From assembly GCA_951217055.1 (NCBI GenBank), contig OX578279.1, positions 73,711,131 through 73,775,130 of the forward strand: 64,000 bases of DNA, in the 5' to 3' direction. Below the pieces are notes generated by a model. The model did not search any database. It was not told where the DNA came from and saw nothing but the letters and a program-made list of their open reading frames with translations. Below are positions 58,395 through 64,000 of this stretch, one piece after another. Origin of the DNA: Gerris lacustris (lineage: Eukaryota; Arthropoda; Insecta; Hemiptera; Gerridae). Each line of letters opens with the position of its first letter. The stretch's first letter is position 1. A program made the translations under genes and the position numbers.

Positions 58395-59217
58395 TTATCT
58401 GTCCACATAATATTACTACTGGCCGATTTTGACAAAATTTGGCATGTTCAGAAAAAATCATACCCCGAGGCGAAATCGATAAATGAATTTTAGCTCCAAA
58501 TTTGGGGGTGCTACCCCCCAAAAACTCTGGAAAAAACATGAAACATTCTTTTTTCTTGAAAACGGTTTCGACAATTTTTATTAAACAGTTGTAAAATATA
58601 ATCCATTTAAATACGAATCCAACGATATAAGCCGTTTTCCCGGGAAAAATCTAGTTCCTGAGAAAATAGCTTATAACGAGGACGGAGAGTGCCCGGGTTC
58701 GATTCCCCGCCGAGTAAAAGTTATTTTTATCTTAAACTTAGTTGGGTCATATAGGGTGTAAAAATATGAAGATCACTGCATAAACAGGCTATATTTCGCC
58801 CCCCTCCGGGGCATAATCATGCCTAAAACATCAATAAGAACTCATAATATAATCATTTGTATAAAATAATTATATTATACAAACAGTCTAACTTATATTA
58901 TCAATATATAATTATTTGTATATATTATGAGTTCTTATTGATGTTTTAGGCATGATTATGCCCCGGAGGGGGGCGAAATATAGCCTGTTTATGCAGTGAT
59001 CTTCATATTTTTACACCCTATATGACCCAACTAAGTTTAACATTGATAAAATAGGGACATCTAGAAAACTTATGTATGTTATTTTTATGATAAATTTTGA
59101 TGAAATGTTCAATAATATTTAAATGTACACTTGAAAACTAATAAATGGAAAAGACTGGGCTAAGTAATTATAAACTCGTATATGAGAAAGTTTGTCTGAG
59201 TTGTCTCGGACCGATTT
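58395..59217 (+). repeat. Dispersed repeat D, copy 3, split by a foldback
   Basis: Lacks the terminal hairpin. It has GGCCGATTTTGACAAAATTT (58421-58440), CATACCCCGAGGCGAAATCG, ATCCAACGATATAAGCCG, T-arm-like GCCCGGGTTCGATTCCCC (58691-58708), then an insertion, then ATAAATTTTGATGAAATG and the D end GTCTCGGACCGA plus T. Confidence 0.75.
58731..59077. mobile_element. Foldback element inserted in repeat D
   Basis: Arms of about 130 bases (58732-58862 and 58910-59040) are near-perfect inverted repeats: TTAAACTTAGTTGGGTCATA and CCCCCCTCCGGGGCATAATC with their complements. The 11-bp target word GTTATTTTTAT occurs on both sides (58720-58730, 59078-59088), while other D copies have it once. About 37 bases after the right arm belong to the insert but are not palindromic. 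Non-coding. Confidence 0.8.
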
Positions 59218-60843
59218 TTTTATTTACCTTTGTGATTTTTTTGTAATTCTATATTGGGATTTACTTATTATTGCTCGTGTTACTATATTAAACCTGCTGT
59301 TAACATCTAAAAGTATTTACCTTTGTAGTATCAGTTTGTTACTAAGTTCTTTTAACAAAATAATTATAACCGCTTTGAGGTTCGATAATCTTGCCTGATG
59401 GTACACTGCCTTGACACCTCACATCACATACCATCATTGTCATAATCTCATCATAATCTGAAACCTAAAGCCTTATCCATGAACTCAAAATCTTCCCAAG
59501 GTTCCCAGGTCGACTTGAGAAAATCGTGATACACGACTTCACCCGAATTCATCCGAACGAACCTATTCGACCCGGAGCAAGTTAATTCCTGGCAAGGTTA
59601 ATAGGCTCTTTTATATTGTGCGTTTCTTGTTTTATTTATTTCATTCTATTGTTGTGTACTCTTTATTTTATTTACGATGGGTTTTACTTCATTAAGTATA
59701 TACTTTGTATTTAATAATCCTTTATTTAACGATATATCCGCATTTTATATTTACTTAATTGCTTAGTTAATCATCGTTCGATTCTTTAAATAAAAATCTA
59801 TGAAAAAATTAAAGATTGAAGGTTGATGTAAACTTGAATGAGCATAAATATAAGAATCCTTGGTTTTAGTTTAATGTTCAAGAATAAAACAAAATAGAAA
59901 AACAAACATTAGTACGTGATTTCGAAAAACATTGAGTTTGATTTTTTCTAATTTACGGAAATACTTTTACTATTTGTTTTTTTATATCCTTGTACTTAAT
60001 TTAAAATTACATTTAGAAACATCTATAATAAAATGTTAATTATATCTACTAAATAATATATCTTGAAGATGTCTTGTTAATGATTTTGTTTAAATTTTAT
60101 TTTTGCTATATTAAACTTTTATCGTCTTTATTTTAATAATCCATTACTATGTAATGTACCTAGTTCTAATGAGTTTTGTTCTAGAAATGAGGAAATATTA
60201 TTATTTTACTGAAACTAATAAATTTTATACCCATTAAAGTATTACATAATAATATTTTTTTATATTTTTAAATTTTATAAGGAAAAGAAGAAAAACATGT
60301 TTACATAGTAAGTACATGCTTAATAATGCCGTGCTTTTATAATTTTTCCTACAGTTGACCGATAAAGTGGTTGTTATCGTACTCAAAATAGTACGCAAAA
60401 CTGCATTTACTACTTTACAACTTACGAAAATAAAGAACTTAAATCTAAACAAAGATTAAATAATCCAAATTATAATAATAATAACAATGACAACTAATGA
60501 TTATTTTTTAACTACATGATTTAAAAATCAAATATAAAAATGTTAAAATATAAAAAAGTAAAGATATTGACGTTATGGTTGATGGACCAATTGCAACTTA
60601 TTCTAAAAAGTAAAGATAGACAATCTAAAAAAAAAAAAAAATCAAATGTGATGAGTAAGTGTTATATTGAAAAGTAATAACAGAGCTTGGTCAGGTTTGC
60701 TAAATCAGGCAAAAGTGGCAACACTGGCTATATACAGTACAGCTGGTTTAGTTGATATTTTAAAACCTTTTACATGTTGATGAACACTCTATTATTTTAT
60801 ATTTTATTTACAGATTAAAAACTAAATGTAGGAAAAATTGAAT
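59218..60843. other. AT-rich DNA, nothing recognised
   Basis: Frames near 59192 and 60234 lack any domain. Confidence 0.5.
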
Positions 60844-60962
60844 GTGCAACTCGAGCTTAAAGTGTCTTTGCTGCACTCGAGAAACCTTTCCGCACGAGCC
60901 GCAGGCGAGTGCGGAAAGGTTTCTCGAGTGCAGCAAAGAGCCACTTTGATCACTAGTTGCAC
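60844..60962. repeat. GC-rich near-palindrome U, 119 bp
   Basis: The core arms 60866-60895 and 60909-60938 are perfect over 30 bases (CTTTGCTGCACTCGAG... arms) with a 13-base loop that itself pairs GCC/GGC. The outer ends GTGCAACT and AGTTGCAC are inverted repeats. Strong GC contrast with the flanks. Probably a tiny palindromic MITE. Confidence 0.85.
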
Positions 60963-61787
60963 AAATAACTATTATTACGTTAATTATTAAATAGATGAAT
61001 CCGAGATGTCAATGAAACAGGGGTTAGAAATAGAAATAATTTTGATCTCTACATTTTTTAAGTTACATTTTATTTTAATTAGTCTTAATCGAGGATTGGC
61101 AAAAGTGAATTTTGTTTTACCTTAACAGAGAAAAAGGAAATAAAACATCCTTGGATAAAAGAGTAAAAATCTAAATTTGATTAATTAATTTCTAAGTTAG
61201 AACTTTAGGTGGTTAACGTTTGACACGTTTGTAAGACGTTTTTCCTTGGAAATAAACCCACATATGTGCAATAATAGGTTTGATTTTATTATAGATATGC
61301 CTGATACAGGATCAACTGGCTTCGGCTTCAGCAAACTTTGTGTGATATGATAAGGTGTACTAGTCAAGGTCTATTCTCCAACAGATCTGGCTTTCTCTAC
61401 AGAAGTGTCTTAATCACGTTTTAATCATCAGGTGAGTGAAAGTCACACTTCTACGGATGATTGATAAAACCATGTGATGTTAGACATAGACATCCCTCAG
61501 GATCTCTATATCATCACGTGGACGTCCACGTGTCTAGGATCGAGGATTAAGTTCCCCTAGCGTTGGTAATATCGAGGTTTACTGTTTTCTCTCTAGTATT
61601 ATGTTCTGATTCAGATTGTGCTAAATGTAATGTATGCCTTTATAAGAGCTGAGATATTACTAAAAGCTTGATAAAGGTTGTATGGATAATGTATTCATTA
61701 TTTGTCAAAAGTCATTGCCAAGAAATTATCCATTTTAAAGTTGTCTTTGACGTTAAATTAAAATAAAATGTTATATGAATGTATAGA
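60963..61787. other. No gene recognised
   Basis: 61300-61580 is slightly less AT-rich, with a palindrome CACGTGGACGTCCACGTG near 61515. No open frame of note. Confidence 0.45.
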
Positions 61788-62221
61788 TATATATATTTTT
61801 AAATTTAAACTTTAAAGTAAGAAACGAAATTTAGCATATTATTTTATATCGATCTATATGTATTTTAAAATATAAAGAAGAATCAAAAGTGTATCAAACA
61901 AAAAAAAGAATATGAACCAAAAAAGGCAAGAATACCTATAAAATGCTGTACGGACAAATTGATTTTTAGTTCCGAAATTAACTAAAACAAAATAAAGCCA
62001 ATAAACATTTTTAATATTATTTTATAATGAATGTTTTAATACAGAGTAAAATATTCATATTCAGGTATTCTTGCCTTTTTTTTTATTCATATTTAATGTT
62101 TTTGGTAAAATTTTGATTCTTCTTTATTTATATTTTAACATACGACATATAGATCTACATGAAATAATATTCTAAATTTCGTTTCTAACTTTTAAGTTTA
62201 AATTTAAAAAAATAAATATAT
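61788..62221. repeat. AT-rich foldback V
   Basis: Arms at about 61790-61938 and 62064-62220 are imperfect inverted repeats (TTTTTAAATTTAAACTT, GAAACGAAATTTAG, AAGAAGAATCAAAA, AAAAGGCAAGAATACCT with complements), with a spacer of about 125 bases. The visible mismatches make it older than the other palindromes. Confidence 0.75.
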
Positions 62222-64000
62222 TCTTAAAGGTTTTTGTTCAAAATAAAATAATTTAAAATAATAAATGGATTATATTTATTAAAATACTTTTTATTGTTGA
62301 AGAAAGTGTAATCACAGGGTAAAAAGTTTAAACTGAATAAAATGAACAGTAGAAGATTTGATGGAGCGCCATGAGGAACTCCCTGAGTTTTAAAACTTGA
62401 GTCGGATAACTCTTTGCTTTGAATATTTATATTATCCTTTTTCCCTTGAGACCTAGAGGCCCTGGGGCTTGCGGCCCGGGGCCCCATGAACCTCCAACAT
62501 CCTACTCTAGAAGAGTTAAAGAAAATTTATTCAGCGTAATGTTAGATTCAGGAATTCAAGATCTCATGCATAGTGAAATCACGGAATAAGCACGGAAATA
62601 AAAAGGGTTCGTCTTATAATGTTATTAATACGAATGAATACATCAAATTATTTCCCCAAGATAGAATTCAAATAATTTTATTTTTATTTTAAAATATGTT
62701 ATAAATACATGTATATATATTTTCTTTTTTCTTAGTTCCACTCCATTTGCATACAGCTTCATGGCTTACTTATTAATGATATGATGCCTTGAACTTCTTC
62801 GATTTTACTTATGATAATTGTAAGTACAGTCTATTCATATCGAAATTACTTTAAATCTTCTTTCAAATTAGAATCTAATAGCTAGAATCATAATAGCTCT
62901 GAGTCAATGTAGAATTGATGAGTGTTATAAGAATGTAATTTAGTTAATGTCCTTGTTATATTTTATTATTTTTGTTTTATGTTATAATAGATCATAGTCA
63001 TAATTGTGAACATTCATGAGAAAAGAAACAACAAATTTATGTGGTTTTTGTTACCCATTTTATTTATTAGAATTTTGTATGTTTAAATATGTTTATACCT
63101 TCCAGTGAATCTTTATAGTGTAAGAATAGAGATTACTCATGAATGATCGCTTATTTATTCAATGACCTGGCTCATCAAAATTCTAATTCATAATTTTAAT
63201 GTGGCATTGTTCTTTTTTGGAAGTAGATAAATGAGATAGCGTAATTAGACGAAGAATGTTTCAATAGGCTTTGAATCCTGATTGTCATATGAATAAGGGT
63301 GATTTATCAGAGGGTTAAGATCTCTTTAAAGGTCGGATCTTAAAGGATCTTAAAGTGTTAAGTGAATTCCCTCTTCATTTATTTTTAAAAAGGGGTTATG
63401 GCTGAAGGGTTTTGGACAGTGCATGACGAGGGTCCTTGGGCATACCATGTCCTGAGTCCTGACACCGACTAGGAACTTGAGGATAACGCTTAAATGATAA
63501 CAGACGGGGAGATACGATATCGAGGTATCTCGTACACCCTGTTTCTTCTCGTGTAATTCGTAGCCGAAGTAGAGGATTATCATTCTCTGAAGGATGACAA
63601 GGGACGATACCCTTCTCAAGACCTAGGAATAAGGACGTTCTATTATAGTTGTCAGTCGGAGATACCTTTCTTCCATGGTTATGGGTGTATAGTTTTATCG
63701 GAACCCAGGACCCATATCCTTTGTCCATACTTGGAATATGGTGTAGGCCATAAACATACATTTCACTGTCCTTTGTCCAAACATATATTCACATGGTAAT
63801 GATTGTGGTTTGGAATTTTATAGGTTTCTCCATTTTTTAAGTCCCGTCTTGTTTGTCGCCTCTCTCCATCTTTATCTCTGTCACTGAAGACATATAATGA
63901 TTATAGAGGGCAAAGTCGTTCGATGTAATGAAGAACTGAACGCACCAAATTAATCCGTGATTCTTCCCTCTTCGTCTTTCTTCTTATTTCAACCTTCAAA
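62222..64000. other. No gene recognised to the window end
   Basis: A GC-rich patch (GGGGCTTGCGGCCCGGGGCC) near 62462-62485 looks like a repeat fragment. Two overlapping minus-strand frames (89 and 121 codons, 63350-63761) share the same DNA in different phases and show no domain, which argues for chance. Composition at 63350-63780 is less AT-rich than the flanks. Confidence 0.4.

Noticed and set aside
63350..63761. 89- and 121-codon overlapping minus-strand frames as an exon
   Set aside because: Two phases of the same DNA are open at once and neither shows a known domain. Not enough to call a gene.

Overview
The window is strongly AT-rich eukaryotic DNA, most likely from an arthropod and probably an insect. 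The reasons are a BEL/Pao LTR element, a non-LTR fragment with an R2/NeSL-type restriction-like endonuclease, Helitrons, many short terminal-inverted-repeat (TIR) elements, and no bacterial-style gene packing. I could not identify the species. I recognise no intact cellular protein-coding gene. Most long open frames lie inside repeats or arise by chance, so the window reads as a gene desert or a very large intron that has collected mobile DNA.

Layout. 1-5.9 kb: AT-rich DNA with GC-rich hairpin clusters (549-687, 2131-2310) and dispersed repeats K, D and M. 5.97-8.9 kb: a hAT-like MITE broken by a 740-bp PIF/Harbinger-like element that carries a MADF-domain fragment, then a TIR element built around a 44-bp satellite. 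11.6-15.8 kb: repeat N, a tRNA-like sequence held between inverted repeats, a Helitron, a MITE and repeat D. 17.6-20.1 kb: two tandem arrays (107 bp x 8 and 30 bp x 12). 21-25.4 kb: nested N and D copies, a MITE and repeat G. 25.4-29.7 kb: nearly featureless. 29.7-38.4 kb: repeat E, a TIR element with 5S-rRNA-like sequence, a Harbinger-like MITE, a 1.2-kb Helitron, a MITE with a perfect 8-bp target duplication, a 1-kb TIR element and a long AT microsatellite. 39-50.8 kb: degenerate tandem repeats, a TIR element, a MITE, a broken non-LTR endonuclease reading frame containing two nested MITEs, and the paired repeats T1/T2. 51.2-56.2 kb: a hAT element, then a three-level nest (foldback element, TTA-flanked MITE, three-LTR BEL/Pao derivative). 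56.2-64 kb: AT-rich DNA with three further palindromic elements.

Three observations stand out. First, a BEL/Pao derivative with the order LTR - internal - divergent LTR - short internal - LTR has identical outer LTRs and one 5-bp target duplication, so it appears to have inserted as a single unit. Second, four MITE families share a terminal pattern (A, 6-7 variable bases, then YCACAC, with a TTA/TAA target duplication), and each fills its interior with its own short words. Third, at least seven repeat families with different ends carry the same short core, of the form CGAT...GAAATTTGGCA, usually downstream of a microsatellite and in several cases of a terminal hairpin. The second and third are inferences from reading by eye and need alignment.
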